DNA of 64,000 nt from the NCBI RefSeq assembly GCF_005405205.1, contig NZ_BJDP01000004.1:62001-126000 (forward strand), read 5' to 3'. The notes under the pieces were generated by a model. That model searched no databases. It was given only the letters and a program-made list of their open reading frames with translations, and was not told the origin of the DNA. Shown here piece after piece: positions 35,884 through 45,122 of this stretch (positions are counted from its first letter, which is position 1; each line of letters starts with the position of its first letter). The stretch is from Enterococcus pingfangensis (GTDB lineage: Bacteria > Bacillota > Bacilli > Lactobacillales > Enterococcaceae). The position numbers and the translations under genes were made by a program.

Positions 35884-36193
35884 TAGAATTATTTATTAGT
35901 ATAAAAAACTAACGAAAATTTTACCATTAATAAGACTTGGATTTTATAATATTTTTACTAGAGCAATGACTGCTAAAAACGGAGGACGTTTTAAACATAG
36001 TTTTCATTCCTCTTGCAAAAGTTATATAAAATTCTTTTGCTTTGTGGTAGGCTATAATTAAGAAAAAAACAACATTTTTCTGCAAAAAATTTATAGTTTT
36101 CAATTTTTTGTTGAACTTATTTCAATTGAGAACATTTTTCTTGTATTTTTATTTCATGATACTTATGATTGGGGTAGAAAGAAGGAGAGTAAG
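35884..36193. other. AT-rich intergenic region without a gene
   Basis: This 310-base stretch separates the divergent small gene and the DUF1033 gene. A TATAAT box occurs near 36053 (GGCTATAATTAAG), with no good -35, and may start the DUF1033-topB transcript with a leader of about 130 bases. I see no ORF, repeat or strong hairpin. Confidence 0.4.
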
Positions 36194-36565
36194 ATGTATC
36201 AGGTGATTACCATGTATGGGGACAATGAACCTTGGTGGTTCTTTGAAGAGTGGCAAACAGATATCCAAGAGACCGCGACTTTTGAAGAGTTTGACGCGGC
36301 AGTAGCTTATTATGAACATCGTTGGAGCGAGCTCCAAAAAACCAATACATATAGCAATGCAAAACAGAATTATTTAAGCGCATTTTGGAAAGAACAGGAC
36401 GAACGCTGGTGCGAAGAGTGTGATGATTATTTGCAACAGTACTGGGGACTGGCGCTATTAAAAGATGAACAACCATTAACGGTTGCTAGCAGAAAGGAAT
36501 TTTATGAAACAGCTCATTATAGCGGAAAAGCCAAGTGTTGCAAGAGACTTGAGCAAGGTGCTTAA
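36194..36565 (+). CDS. DUF1033 family protein
   Basis: A 123-residue acidic, tryptophan-rich protein with the DUF1033 start MYQVITMYGDNEPWWFFEEW, known from streptococci and enterococci. GAAGGAGAG precedes the ATG. Its 3' end overlaps the topB coding region by 62 bases in another frame (topB start at 36504), and the topB ribosome site lies inside it. The function is unknown. The C-terminal 20 residues, which share DNA with topB, are basic and cysteine-containing, unlike the rest of the protein. Confidence 0.85.
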   Translation: MYQVITMYGDNEPWWFFEEWQTDIQETATFEEFDAAVAYYEHRWSELQKTNTYSNAKQNYLSAFWKEQDERWCEECDDYLQQYWGLALLKDEQPLTVASRKEFYETAHYSGKAKCCKRLEQGA

Positions 36566-38579
36566 CGCTAATCAAAAAAATAAGAATTATTTTGAAGGAC
36601 CCAATGTTGTTGTGACTTGGGCCCTTGGTCATTTATTGAGTCTAAAAATGCCGGAGGATTTAAATAGCGAATGGCAAAGTTGGCAAATGGAGACGTTGCC
36701 GATGATCCCAAAACATATCGGGATCAAACCTTTGCCGAAAACTCGTGGACAATTAAAATCAATCCAACAGTTGGCCAAACGCAAAGATATTTCAGAAGCG
36801 GTGATCGCGACAGATGCGGGTCGTGAAGGCGAACTTGTGGCCCGCTGGATCTTGGAATATGTGCGCTTTGAAAAACCTGTCAAGCGGTTGTGGATCTCTT
36901 CGCAAACTACTAAAGCGATCAAAGATGGTTTCAAGCAATTAAAACCAGCCAAAGAATATGATAATTTGTATCAATCCGCTTTAGCCCGGGCAAAAGCGGA
37001 TTGGTTAGTCGGACTGAATGTTACGCGGGCATTGACTGTTAAATATGAAGATAGTTTATCAGCAGGTCGGGTACAGACTCCGACACTTGCGATGGTCCGC
37101 CAGCAAGAAAATAAAATTGAAAAATTCCGCCCACAGAATTATTTTGTCATCTCTTTAGAAGTCGATGGTCAAAAAGCTAAACTGAATCAAAAGAATCCAT
37201 ACGGTATCACTGAACGCGATGCTGCAGAAAAACTAGTCAAAGAAATGATGCAGCAAAAAGGGACAGTGACTGACATTACTGAAAAAGAAAAGACGGAACC
37301 CGCACCGCTTCCTTATGACTTAACAGAAATCCAAAGAGAAGCCAACGCTCGTTACCAATTCTCTGCGAAGAAGACGTTGACGCTCGTTCAAAGTTTATAT
37401 GAAACACACAAGATCGTAACCTATCCGCGAACAGATAGTAAATATCTGACAAATGATATGAAAGCAACGATGAAAGAACGATTGCAAGCGATCAACGATT
37501 TTGCACCAGAAGTGAAAACTTACATTAAAAATGGTGCGCAAGTAAAACAAACGCGTGTATTCCAAGATAATAAAGTAACGGATCATCATGCTTTGATCCC
37601 AACCGAACAGCGGCCACGTTTTGAGAAGCTGTCGACGGATGAACAAAGGATCTATAATCTGATCGTGACACGTTTTTTAGGTTTATTTGCAGAAGCTCAC
37701 AAAGAAAGCCAGCAGAAAGTAACAGTAACTTTCCAAAACGAAACATTTACTTTCCGACAAAATACGGTCTTAACGGCGGGCTGGAAACCGGCTGAAGAAG
37801 CAAAAAAAGCGGTTCAATGGTCAGACGGGATGAAAATTGTACCCAAGTTCACGATTGAGAAAGCCTTGACTGCACCGCCCAAACCGTTGAATGAAGGCAC
37901 ATTACTTGCTCAAATGGAGAAACATAGTTTGGGAACACCAGCAACGCGGGCAGAAATCATTGAAAAACTGATCAAGTCTGAATTGATGGAACGGACGAAC
38001 ACCGGACTAGCCGTCTCACCGAAGGGTAAACAATTGTTAGAATTAGTAAACCCATCATTAGTCACTCCAGAACTGACCGAAAAATGGGAAAAACAACTAG
38101 AAGCGATTGCTAACGGCAAATACAGCAGCAAACAATTTTTACAAGAGATTGAAGCAGACACGAAAAAACTGGTCAGCGAAGTTAAACACAGTGATAAAAA
38201 GTATCAAGATTTTTCAATCACAGCTAAAAAATGTCCAGAGTGCGGATCACCGTTACGCGAAAAAAATACTCGGGATGGCAAGATCTATATTTGTACCAAT
38301 CCTGAATGTACGTATCGCCGCCGAAAAGATCCTAAAGTTTCCAATCATCGTTGCCCGCAATGCCACCGCAAGATGGAGATCATCGATGGCAAAAACGGTG
38401 CCTATTTCCGTTGTAAATATGATGGAACGACCGAGAAGATGTTAGATAGAAAAGAACGTTCGAAAAAAATGACGAAACATGAAGAACGTCGTTTATTGAA
38501 GAAAATCAATGACCAAGAAGAACCGCAAGAAAGTCCGTTGGCTGCGGCATTAAAAGCAGCGATGGAAGGCAATGACTAG
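36504..38579 (+). CDS. topB: DNA topoisomerase III
   Basis: The ATG at 36504 follows AGAAAGGAA. The 691-residue type IA topoisomerase has a Toprim domain (IIAEKPSVARDLS, then ATDAGREGELVARW), the catalytic tyrosine in IVTYPRTDSKYL, and two C-terminal zinc ribbons (KKCPECGSPL with CTNPECTY, and RCPQCHRKM with CKYDG). It decatenates and relaxes single-stranded regions. The gene overlaps DUF1033 and ends in a lysine-rich tail; a terminator follows about 75 bases downstream. Confidence 0.96.
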   Translation: MKQLIIAEKPSVARDLSKVLNANQKNKNYFEGPNVVVTWALGHLLSLKMPEDLNSEWQSWQMETLPMIPKHIGIKPLPKTRGQLKSIQQLAKRKDISEAVIATDAGREGELVARWILEYVRFEKPVKRLWISSQTTKAIKDGFKQLKPAKEYDNLYQSALARAKADWLVGLNVTRALTVKYEDSLSAGRVQTPTLAMVRQQENKIEKFRPQNYFVISLEVDGQKAKLNQKNPYGITERDAAEKLVKEMMQQKGTVTDITEKEKTEPAPLPYDLTEIQREANARYQFSAKKTLTLVQSLYETHKIVTYPRTDSKYLTNDMKATMKERLQAINDFAPEVKTYIKNGAQVKQTRVFQDNKVTDHHALIPTEQRPRFEKLSTDEQRIYNLIVTRFLGLFAEAHKESQQKVTVTFQNETFTFRQNTVLTAGWKPAEEAKKAVQWSDGMKIVPKFTIEKALTAPPKPLNEGTLLAQMEKHSLGTPATRAEIIEKLIKSELMERTNTGLAVSPKGKQLLELVNPSLVTPELTEKWEKQLEAIANGKYSSKQFLQEIEADTKKLVSEVKHSDKKYQDFSITAKKCPECGSPLREKNTRDGKIYICTNPECTYRRRKDPKVSNHRCPQCHRKMEIIDGKNGAYFRCKYDGTTEKMLDRKERSKKMTKHEERRLLKKINDQEEPQESPLAAALKAAMEGND

Positions 38580-38653
38580 ACCGCCAAGATAAATTCTAAG
38601 TCTGCAATTTAATTTACTAATCATTATGATGAGGGCTTGTAAGAACTAAAGGC

Positions 38654-38687
38654 AAAGGGGTGTGACAACTGTCACATCCTTTTTTTT
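38654..38687 (+). terminator. Terminator downstream of topB
   Basis: AAAGGGGTGTGACA and TGTCACATCCTTTT pair with two G-T wobbles over a two-base loop, followed by a long T-run. The core is shared with the hairpin at 25266. Confidence 0.88.
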
Positions 38688-38787
38688 CTGCCTGACGATG
38701 TCTTTTCCTAAAATAAGGTAAGCAGTAAACACAGAAGATAGAAAACATCAAAGGGCGACCTTTGATGCTTTTTTAGTATAGTGGAAT

Positions 38788-39711
38788 CTACGATGACTGT
38801 TCATATTTTTCTTTTGCTGCTTGCAATAGTGAGTCGAGCTGTGGAGCGGGTGTTATCTGATAACGTTCGAACGACTGGATCAAATGATAGATTTCTTTAA
38901 AAGTTCCTTGAACGAGCTGACGGATAGGCAATCGATAGTATACAGCAAAAAATAATTTTATCAGCCGCGGGTGTCGTAAAAATTTTTTTTGACCACTTGG
39001 CAATATTTCTACACCAGCTGTTTCCAAGAGTGCAAAAGCCTCTTTCATAGCGAGCGATAGTACCGCTAAATCACCTGACTTGCGAATTTTTTCAGAGGAA
39101 AAATCATAAAGGTATTCAAAGGAATTTTGAACCATAATCAAGACTGCGTGGCTTTTCAGCCAATCATCTATTTTTGTTTCGTAACTCCAAGTAGAATCAC
39201 TTTGGCTGAATGCAGCATTTAAAAGCTGGGTTATTTTAAAATCAGTATGCAGCGAGCCAACTTTCAGCTTACCTTTTCCAAAGCGCAAAATAGAAATCCC
39301 TTTTTCAGTATTCGTCCCGCCAGTCATTTGAAACCCAAAATAAATAGTTTTAGGAGACTTGCTTTTTTCTTGCAATTCTTTTTCTAAAGCAGCCGCATCA
39401 AGTTGATTGCCGATAAAAAGAATCGTGGAGCTATTGTTTCTTGCCAATGGTTCGATGATCGTTGGGAAATCACTGTATTTCATTGTAACAAAAATCAAAT
39501 CATATCGGTCATCTGGTTGGAGGGTTTCAATCACACGAATGGAATCTTTGGTTTGCTTTTGCTGAATCGAGTGGTCCAGCACTAGACCATCCGTTAACAA
39601 TTTTTCCTTCCTTTTTCCTCGCGCTAACAGTGTAACTTCATTGTGTTTATTCATCAGTGAATGCGCAAGAAAACTTCCTTGGATACCCGCGCCATAAATT
39701 AATAGCTTCAT
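38788..39711 (-). CDS. Ketopantoate reductase (PanE/ApbA) family protein
   Basis: A 307-residue reductase-like protein. The Rossmann loop is LIYGAGIQGSFLAHSL, followed by VTLLARGKRKEKL, where the arginine favours NADP(H), and IFVTMKYSD, as in PanE. The C-terminal helical domain contains KSHAVLIMVQNSFEY, where PanE has a catalytic lysine followed by an Asn-containing helix. The divergent TetR regulator and operator pair suggest an inducible detoxification or side-pathway role rather than core pantothenate synthesis. Confidence 0.8.
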   Translation of the reverse strand: MKLLIYGAGIQGSFLAHSLMNKHNEVTLLARGKRKEKLLTDGLVLDHSIQQKQTKDSIRVIETLQPDDRYDLIFVTMKYSDFPTIIEPLARNNSSTILFIGNQLDAAALEKELQEKSKSPKTIYFGFQMTGGTNTEKGISILRFGKGKLKVGSLHTDFKITQLLNAAFSQSDSTWSYETKIDDWLKSHAVLIMVQNSFEYLYDFSSEKIRKSGDLAVLSLAMKEAFALLETAGVEILPSGQKKFLRHPRLIKLFFAVYYRLPIRQLVQGTFKEIYHLIQSFERYQITPAPQLDSLLQAAKEKYEQSS

Positions 39712-39728
39712 TTGTTCATCCTTTCGAT

Positions 39729-39819
39729 AATCAACAAGTGTTGATTATTCAACTTGTGTACAATATGATAGAGAGACAAGTAAAAAGTTGCAATCAACAA
39801 AAGTTTATTTGTGTTGATT
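39729..39819. promoter_or_regulatory. Divergent promoters with two TetR-type operators
   Basis: Operator 1 is AATCAACA-AG-TGTTGATT (39729-39746), a perfect 8-bp inverted repeat. Operator 2 has the same half-sites at 39792-39799 and 39812-39819 with a 12-base spacer. The plus-strand promoter TTGATT (39741-39746), 17 bp, TATGAT (39764-39769) overlaps operator 1. The minus-strand promoter TTGCAA (39788-39793), 17 bp, TATCAT (39765-39770) overlaps operator 2. The two -10 elements overlap each other. Repression of both genes by the TetR protein is inferred. Confidence 0.75.
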
Positions 39820-39852
39820 ACTCAACAGAATCGAAGAAATGATTGGAGCAAA

Positions 39853-40350
39853 ATGATGGATCGACGGAAACGAAAAACCCAAAAAGGAATCACGGCAGTT
39901 TTTTATCAACTGTTAAAAGAAAAAAGCTATGAAGAAATATCAGTCAGTCAAATTTGCCAAATTGCAGATATCAATCGTGGAACATTCTATCTTCATTTTA
40001 TTGATAAAGATGATTTACTTGAAAAAAGCATTGCTGATGAAATGCAAAGATTAGTCGAATATTGTGAGCAAAATGGCGAGACAGATAATCAGAAAAAACT
40101 CGAAAAGACCTTTGAGTATATCACTGAACATCGTGAAAAATTGAAACGAATGCTCAATGCGGATAAACAAGGTTTTTTTACTCAGTTTCAAATCGATTAT
40201 TTGCTGGAGCAGTTGACCGGTCAATCACATTTAACTAGTCTGTTTTTTGCGCATGGAATTGTTGGGCTGTTGGAATATTACTTGCTGAACGATATTTCTA
40301 AAATTGAAATCTCACAGGAATTGGAAAAAATCACGCAGTTACTTCGTTAG
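39853..40350 (+). CDS. TetR/AcrR-family transcriptional regulator
   Basis: The ATG at 39853 follows TTGGAGC; an upstream in-frame start at 39811 lies within the operator. The 165-residue protein has the TetR N-terminal HTH (RKRKTQKGITAVFYQLLKEK, then ISVSQICQIADINRGTFYLH) and a helical C-terminal ligand domain similar to TetR_C_8-type regulators. It probably represses itself and the divergent PanE-like gene through the AATCAACA inverted repeats. The inducer is unknown. Confidence 0.9.
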   Translation: MMDRRKRKTQKGITAVFYQLLKEKSYEEISVSQICQIADINRGTFYLHFIDKDDLLEKSIADEMQRLVEYCEQNGETDNQKKLEKTFEYITEHREKLKRMLNADKQGFFTQFQIDYLLEQLTGQSHLTSLFFAHGIVGLLEYYLLNDISKIEISQELEKITQLLR

Positions 40351-40448
40351 AACCGTCTGAAAACTTTCTCAAGGATAATTTAGTAGAAATCTAAAAAGAA
40401 AAGGGTTACAATGATAAATGGTTTAGACCATTTGCAGGAGGGGTTTTT

Positions 40449-43127
40449 TTGAAATCGAGAAAAGATGAAGTATTGGATGTATTGAGAGCAAATCCTAACG
40501 AACAAACGGCACAAGAGCTGGCAAATCAATTAGGGGTCGATCGCACGAACGTCAGCCGCTATTTGAATGAATTAACGAAAGACGGAGCAGTCAAAAAAAT
40601 AGATGGCCGCCCAGTGAAATTTCAAATTGCCGCAGTATCAGCGGAAAAACATATTAATTTTGATAATCTGATTGGCCGCGAAGATTCGTTAAAGAGTCAG
40701 ATTCAAAAATCAAAAGCGGCAATTTTGTATCCGCCGCGAGGTTTGCATACGATTATTTTTGGTGAGACAGGAACTGGGAAAACGATGTTTGCAGAATGTA
40801 TGTATCGCTTTGCTGTTTCAGCCGCTGTTTTAGATGAGAGTGCACCGTTTATCACGTTTAACTGTGCAGATTATGCCCAAAATCCGCAACTGCTTTACGG
40901 TCATATTTTTGGAGTGAAGCGCGGAGCATTTACCGGAGCAGAACAAAATCGCGAAGGTCTGATGGAAAAAGCTGATGGCGGGATTTTATTTCTAGATGAG
41001 ATCCATCGTCTGCCGCCAGAAGGTCAAGAGATGCTCTTTACTTTTATTGATAAAGGAACCTTTCGTTCATTAGGCGACGGTCAAGAAAAACAAGCGTCGG
41101 TCCAAATCATAGGAGCTACGACAGAGACAAGTTCGGTATTCTTGTCGACTTTCAATCGCCGGATTCCTATGCAAATCGAACTGCCGTCTTTAGCAGAACG
41201 CTCATTAGATGAACGTTTAGCGATCATTAAAGAATTTTTGCAGCAAGAAGCAAATCGTCTGCTGCAAGAGATCGCGATCGATAAACGCAGTCTGCTGGCT
41301 TTTCTTTTATATAATGCCGAAGGAAATATCGGACAGTTGAAGCGCGACTTGAAATTGGTTTGTGCCAAGGCTTTTTTACATCATCAAACGACTAGTGAAT
41401 CAGAAAAATTGATGATCGTAGAAGAAGATCTGCCATTGGTCGTCCAAAAAGGTTTGCTGCGGATGAACGAGGTCCAAGACAAGCTGACCCCTTTTATGGA
41501 TAAGAAAAATCTTTATTTGACGTTGAAACCTGGAACTGAGGAAGTTGTTTGGGGACAAGATCCGAATAAAGATATGGAAGTCTATCATTCAATTACTTAT
41601 AAATTGGAAAAGTTAGGGCGCGAGAACTTATCGGAGATTGATCTGGAAGAGTTAATTTCTAACGATGTCGATCAATATTTTGAGACCTACGTTGAGGAGC
41701 TTTCCCATACGAATGCGTATCGGGAGATCATTTCAGATGAGCTGTGGAAACTAGTGAATAGTTTGTATGACTTTGCTTCTAAGCAAATGCAACGTGAATA
41801 TGATGAAAAAGTGCGGTTTGCTTTTGCCTTGCACATCAGTTCGACGATCGAACGAATTCGCGGAAATTAATTCATTTCTCATCCTAATTTAAATGATATT
41901 CGCCGCAACTATTCAAAAGAGTTTCAGTTGGCTATTGAATTGTCCAATCGGATCGAAGAAGCCTACAACATTCTGATCCCGTTAGATGAAATCGGGTTTA
42001 TCACAATGTTTTTGACGATGGATAACCAAGAAGTAAAAAAAATCGATGAACGGCAAGTGGCAGTGCTAGTCGTCATGCATGGAAAATCAACGGCATCCAG
42101 CATGCTAGAGACTGTTCAGGACTTATTGGGGACGACTAACGGAATCGCGTTCAATATGCCGCTGACGTTGGACACTGAGGCGATGTATGGCCAAATCAAA
42201 AATTATATCCAAGCAAGACGCGAAACTTTTTCAGAAGGGATCATCTTACTGACAGATATGGGATCACCAAATAATTTTGGTAATTTAATCTTTCATGAGA
42301 TGGAAATTCGGACTCGCGTAATTTCGATGGCAAGTACGATGCTGGTGTTGGAAAGTTTACGGTTGGCAACATTAGGCCGCTCTTTAGAAGAAATCTATAC
42401 GAGCGTTATCTCGATGTTCCAAAACATGGTTCGATTAGAAGAGCCGACTCAAAAAGATGAAAAGAAAGTGATTATCGTAGCTTGTTTTACCGGCGAGGGT
42501 GTTTCCAAACGCTTGAATGAAGTAGTTTCGCAAATCGTCAATCTGGAAGAATTTGAGATCATTCAGATGCAATCATTGGAACGTGAAAGTTTCAAACATC
42601 GGATCGATCAGCTGATCACTCATAAAGATATCGTGGCGATTGTAGGAACAATGGAGATTCATTATCAAAAGATCCCGTTCATTCCCGCAATGAATCTATT
42701 CAAGCGGAATAAAATCTTGGAATTTCAAGATCTATTAGGCAGTACGATCTCTCTGCCGGAAATGGTCGATTCGTTGACTAAAGATTTTTCACCAGAAATA
42801 GATGTAAAAACACTCTTTTTACTGATTGATGATGTACTGAAGGGAATTCGCAAAGAACAAGAACTGATTATTGAAAATACTGCCGTCCAAGCATTGAGTG
42901 TTCATCTCGCCTTCTTAGTCGACAAAATCAAAAAAGGTGAAGAGCGGCCAGCATTTGAGAATGTAAAATATTTCCATCAGTTGCATCAATTACGTTTCAA
43001 TCAAACGGCTGTTAAGCTGACAGTCATTGAAAAACAATTTGGTATTCGATTCACTGAAGATGATATTGCGTACATTGTAAAAACGCTTGAAGATAATCGA
43101 GTAGAACTAGGATCGCATAGTGTGTAA
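40449..43127 (+). pseudogene. levR: LevR/CelR-type sigma-54 activator with PRD and EIIA/EIIB domains, interrupted by in-frame TAA
   Basis: From the TTG at 40449 (after GGAGGGG) the frame has an N-terminal winged HTH (LANQLGVDRTNVSRYLNEL) and a sigma-54 AAA+ domain with Walker A GETGTGKT and the RpoN-contact loop RGAFTGAEQN. The first PRD follows and ends at RIRGN with TAA at 41868-41870. The same frame continues at once (FISHPNLNDIRRNYSKEFQL) through the rest of PRD1, an EIIA-Man-like domain (VMHGKSTASSML), an EIIB-like domain (VIIVACFTGEGVSKRL) and PRD2 to 43127. Total length, 892 codons, is normal for LevR/CelR. A single nonsense change, for example from AAA, explains the break. It should activate the PTS operon downstream. 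Confidence 0.85.
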
Positions 43128-43140
43128 TCCTAGTTTTTTT
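43105..43140 (+). terminator. Terminator of levR
   Basis: AACTAGGAT and ATCCTAGTT form a 9-bp perfect stem around the stop codon region, followed by a run of T residues. Confidence 0.85.
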
Positions 43141-43190
43141 GTGTGTAAGATGAAAACCTTATCAAACGGGCTTCTGTGCAACCTAAAAGT

Positions 43191-43207
43191 TGGCACGCAA
43201 CTTGCAT
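43191..43207 (+). promoter_or_regulatory. Sigma-54 (-24/-12) promoter of the cellobiose-type PTS operon
   Basis: TGGCAC-GCAAC-TTGCAT matches the RpoN consensus TGGCAC-N5-TTGCW exactly, 40 bases ahead of the first PTS gene. The adjacent LevR-type activator carries the GAFTGA loop needed to work on such promoters. Confidence 0.92.
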
Positions 43208-43246
43208 TATATAAAGTGAATAAGAAAAAACGAAGGGGTGTCAATT

Positions 43247-43564
43247 ATGAAAAGAATTATGTTAGTTTGTGCAGCAGGCATGAGCACGAGTTTATTAGTG
43301 ACAAAAATGGAAAAAGCTGCCGAAGCTGAGGGAGTAGAATCAGATATTTTTGCAGTTTCATCTTCAGAAGCAGATACAAAATTAGAAGATGCCAGCAAAC
43401 CAGTCGACGTTTTATTATTAGGACCGCAAGTTCGATTTATGAAAGGGCAGTTCGAAACAAAATTAGCAGACCAAGGTATTCCAGTCGCAGTTATCGATAT
43501 GAAAGATTACGGTATGATGAATGGCGAAGCTGTTTTAAATACTGCACTTAATCTGATGAAGTAG
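43247..43564 (+). CDS. celA: PTS EIIB, lactose/cellobiose family
   Basis: A 105-residue cytoplasmic phosphocarrier that starts at the ATG at 43247. The phosphocysteine is in MLVCAAGMSTSLLVTKM, followed by the family pattern DVLLLGPQVRFM. It accepts phosphate from the EIIA encoded next and passes it to the sugar during EIIC transport. It is first in the sigma-54 operon, 11 bases ahead of EIIA. Confidence 0.95.
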   Translation: MKRIMLVCAAGMSTSLLVTKMEKAAEAEGVESDIFAVSSSEADTKLEDASKPVDVLLLGPQVRFMKGQFETKLADQGIPVAVIDMKDYGMMNGEAVLNTALNLMK

Positions 43565-43575
43565 GAGTGGAGCAG

Positions 43576-43905
43576 ATGAGCGATGCAATGAGTCAAGAAC
43601 AATTAGAAGCAGTCATGGGTTTGATTATCAACGCGGGCAATGCAAAAAGCGATGCAATGGAAGCGATTCAAGCAGCTAAAACCGGCGACTTTGCCTTAGC
43701 GCAAGAAAAGCTTGAAGCGGCGGATCATGCCTTAGTCGAAGCACATCATTCTCAAACCGGATTGTTAACAGAAGAAGCCAGCGGAACACCGATGACATTG
43801 ACGCTGTTAGCCGTCCACAGTCAAGACCATTTAATGACGAGTATTACTTTCAATGATATGGCGAAAGAAGTCGTCGAGCTTTATAAACGTTTGGGGAATG
43901 AATAG
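43576..43905 (+). CDS. celC: PTS EIIA, lactose/cellobiose family
   Basis: A 109-residue helical EIIA. The start at 43576 follows AGGAGTGG. The phospho-histidine lies in LTLLAVHSQDHLMTS (His of VHSQDH), and the trimer-forming helix pattern QEKLEAADHALVEAHHSQT is typical of EIIA-Lac/Cel. It takes phosphate from HPr. The gene is between EIIB and an acetyltransferase-like gene. Confidence 0.95.
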   Translation: MSDAMSQEQLEAVMGLIINAGNAKSDAMEAIQAAKTGDFALAQEKLEAADHALVEAHHSQTGLLTEEASGTPMTLTLLAVHSQDHLMTSITFNDMAKEVVELYKRLGNE

Positions 43906-43916
43906 GAAGTGATCTG

Positions 43917-45056
43917 GTGAAACTAACGCGTGATCATCCAACATTAGAAGCAATCACAAGTTTAATTGAATACGCTTTTAAAAAACAACAACCGATCATC
44001 AATGATCCGCTCTTCTTATCGCGTTATGAGCATGCGGATTGTTATGGCGTATATCAAGACGCGGAATTGACTAATTTAGTCATGGCAAATCATTTTGAAA
44101 TCCAACTTTTTCAACAGAGAGTCAAAATGGCCGGCGTTGGTTATGTAGCTAGTTATCCGGAATATCGCGGTCAAGGCGGTATCAGCAGTATTATGTCTGA
44201 GCTGTTATCTGATCTTTATGCACAAGGTGTAGCGGTCTCTCAGCTGGCTCCTTTTTCTGAAGCCTTTTATCGGCAGTTTGGTTATGAACCGACAAGCCGC
44301 AGAAAAACGTACCGCATCCCGGCAAAAGCTTTTACTTATTTACCAAGTGAAAGAAAAGGGCAAGTCAAACGTGGAACTTGGCAGCAGATGAAACCGCTTA
44401 TCAAAGCGATTTATCAGCGTTTACTGTTGCAGCAGCAAGTGGGGACAGTCGTGCGTGAAGACTGGTGGTGGGAACGGTTGAATATGTATTACCCGCACCG
44501 TTTTTATGCCGCAGCTTTTGATGATGCGGGTACAGCTAAAGGCTATATCATTTATCGAATGCAAGGCAACACATTAGTCGTCGATGAACTGGCATATGAG
44601 AATGAATTTGCTTTACGAAAATTATTAACGTATCTAAAAGCCCACGTCTCATCATTTGACGAATTTCTTTATCATGCACCTGTGTACGAACGAATCGAAA
44701 AATGTTTTCTCGAACAAGAAGCACTTATGATCACTTTAGAACCTTATATGATGAGTCGGATTATTGATATTGAGCAATTATTAACAAAATTTCCGATTCA
44801 GCAAAAAGAAATTATTTTAGAAGTGACCGAAGATAAAGAATGTCCTTGGAATGTGGGCAGTTGGCTAGTCAGTCAAGGTACTTGTCAAAAAGTACAAACA
44901 GCCGGCGAGGTTAAAGCCACGATCCATGGGTGGAGTGAATTATTATTGGGAGAATTAACTTTAGCCGAAGGAATTTTCTTAGGCAAGGTCACAGCCTCAG
45001 AGGTTGAAACTGAAATTTTTCCCAAAGGTCAGCAACGGTTTTATGATTATTTTTAA
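43917..45056 (+). CDS. Eis-like GNAT N-acetyltransferase
   Basis: A 379-residue protein that starts at GTG (43917), 11 bases after EIIA. It has an N-terminal GNAT fold with the acetyl-CoA loop YPEYRGQGGISSIMSEL and a second GNAT-like half (YIIYRMQGNTLVVDELAYEN), ending in an SCP2-like domain (VKATIHGWSELLLGELTLAE). This is the Eis (enhanced intracellular survival) architecture. Eis proteins acetylate amines including aminoglycosides and peptides. Its place within a PTS operon suggests an amino-sugar or linked substrate, but that is only inference. Confidence 0.88.
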   Translation: MKLTRDHPTLEAITSLIEYAFKKQQPIINDPLFLSRYEHADCYGVYQDAELTNLVMANHFEIQLFQQRVKMAGVGYVASYPEYRGQGGISSIMSELLSDLYAQGVAVSQLAPFSEAFYRQFGYEPTSRRKTYRIPAKAFTYLPSERKGQVKRGTWQQMKPLIKAIYQRLLLQQQVGTVVREDWWWERLNMYYPHRFYAAAFDDAGTAKGYIIYRMQGNTLVVDELAYENEFALRKLLTYLKAHVSSFDEFLYHAPVYERIEKCFLEQEALMITLEPYMMSRIIDIEQLLTKFPIQQKEIILEVTEDKECPWNVGSWLVSQGTCQKVQTAGEVKATIHGWSELLLGELTLAEGIFLGKVTASEVETEIFPKGQQRFYDYF

Positions 45057-45122
45057 AATAGTTATCAAGTTCATTTTTATTAAAAAATGAATCAATTAAA
45101 ATTATTTAGGAGGATTTAAAAA

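Noticed and set aside
41928-43127. A separate EIIA/EIIB/PRD protein gene starting at 41928
   Set aside because: The frame is continuous with the upstream LevR frame apart from one TAA, and the stretch between them encodes PRD residues, so this is the 3' part of one gene.
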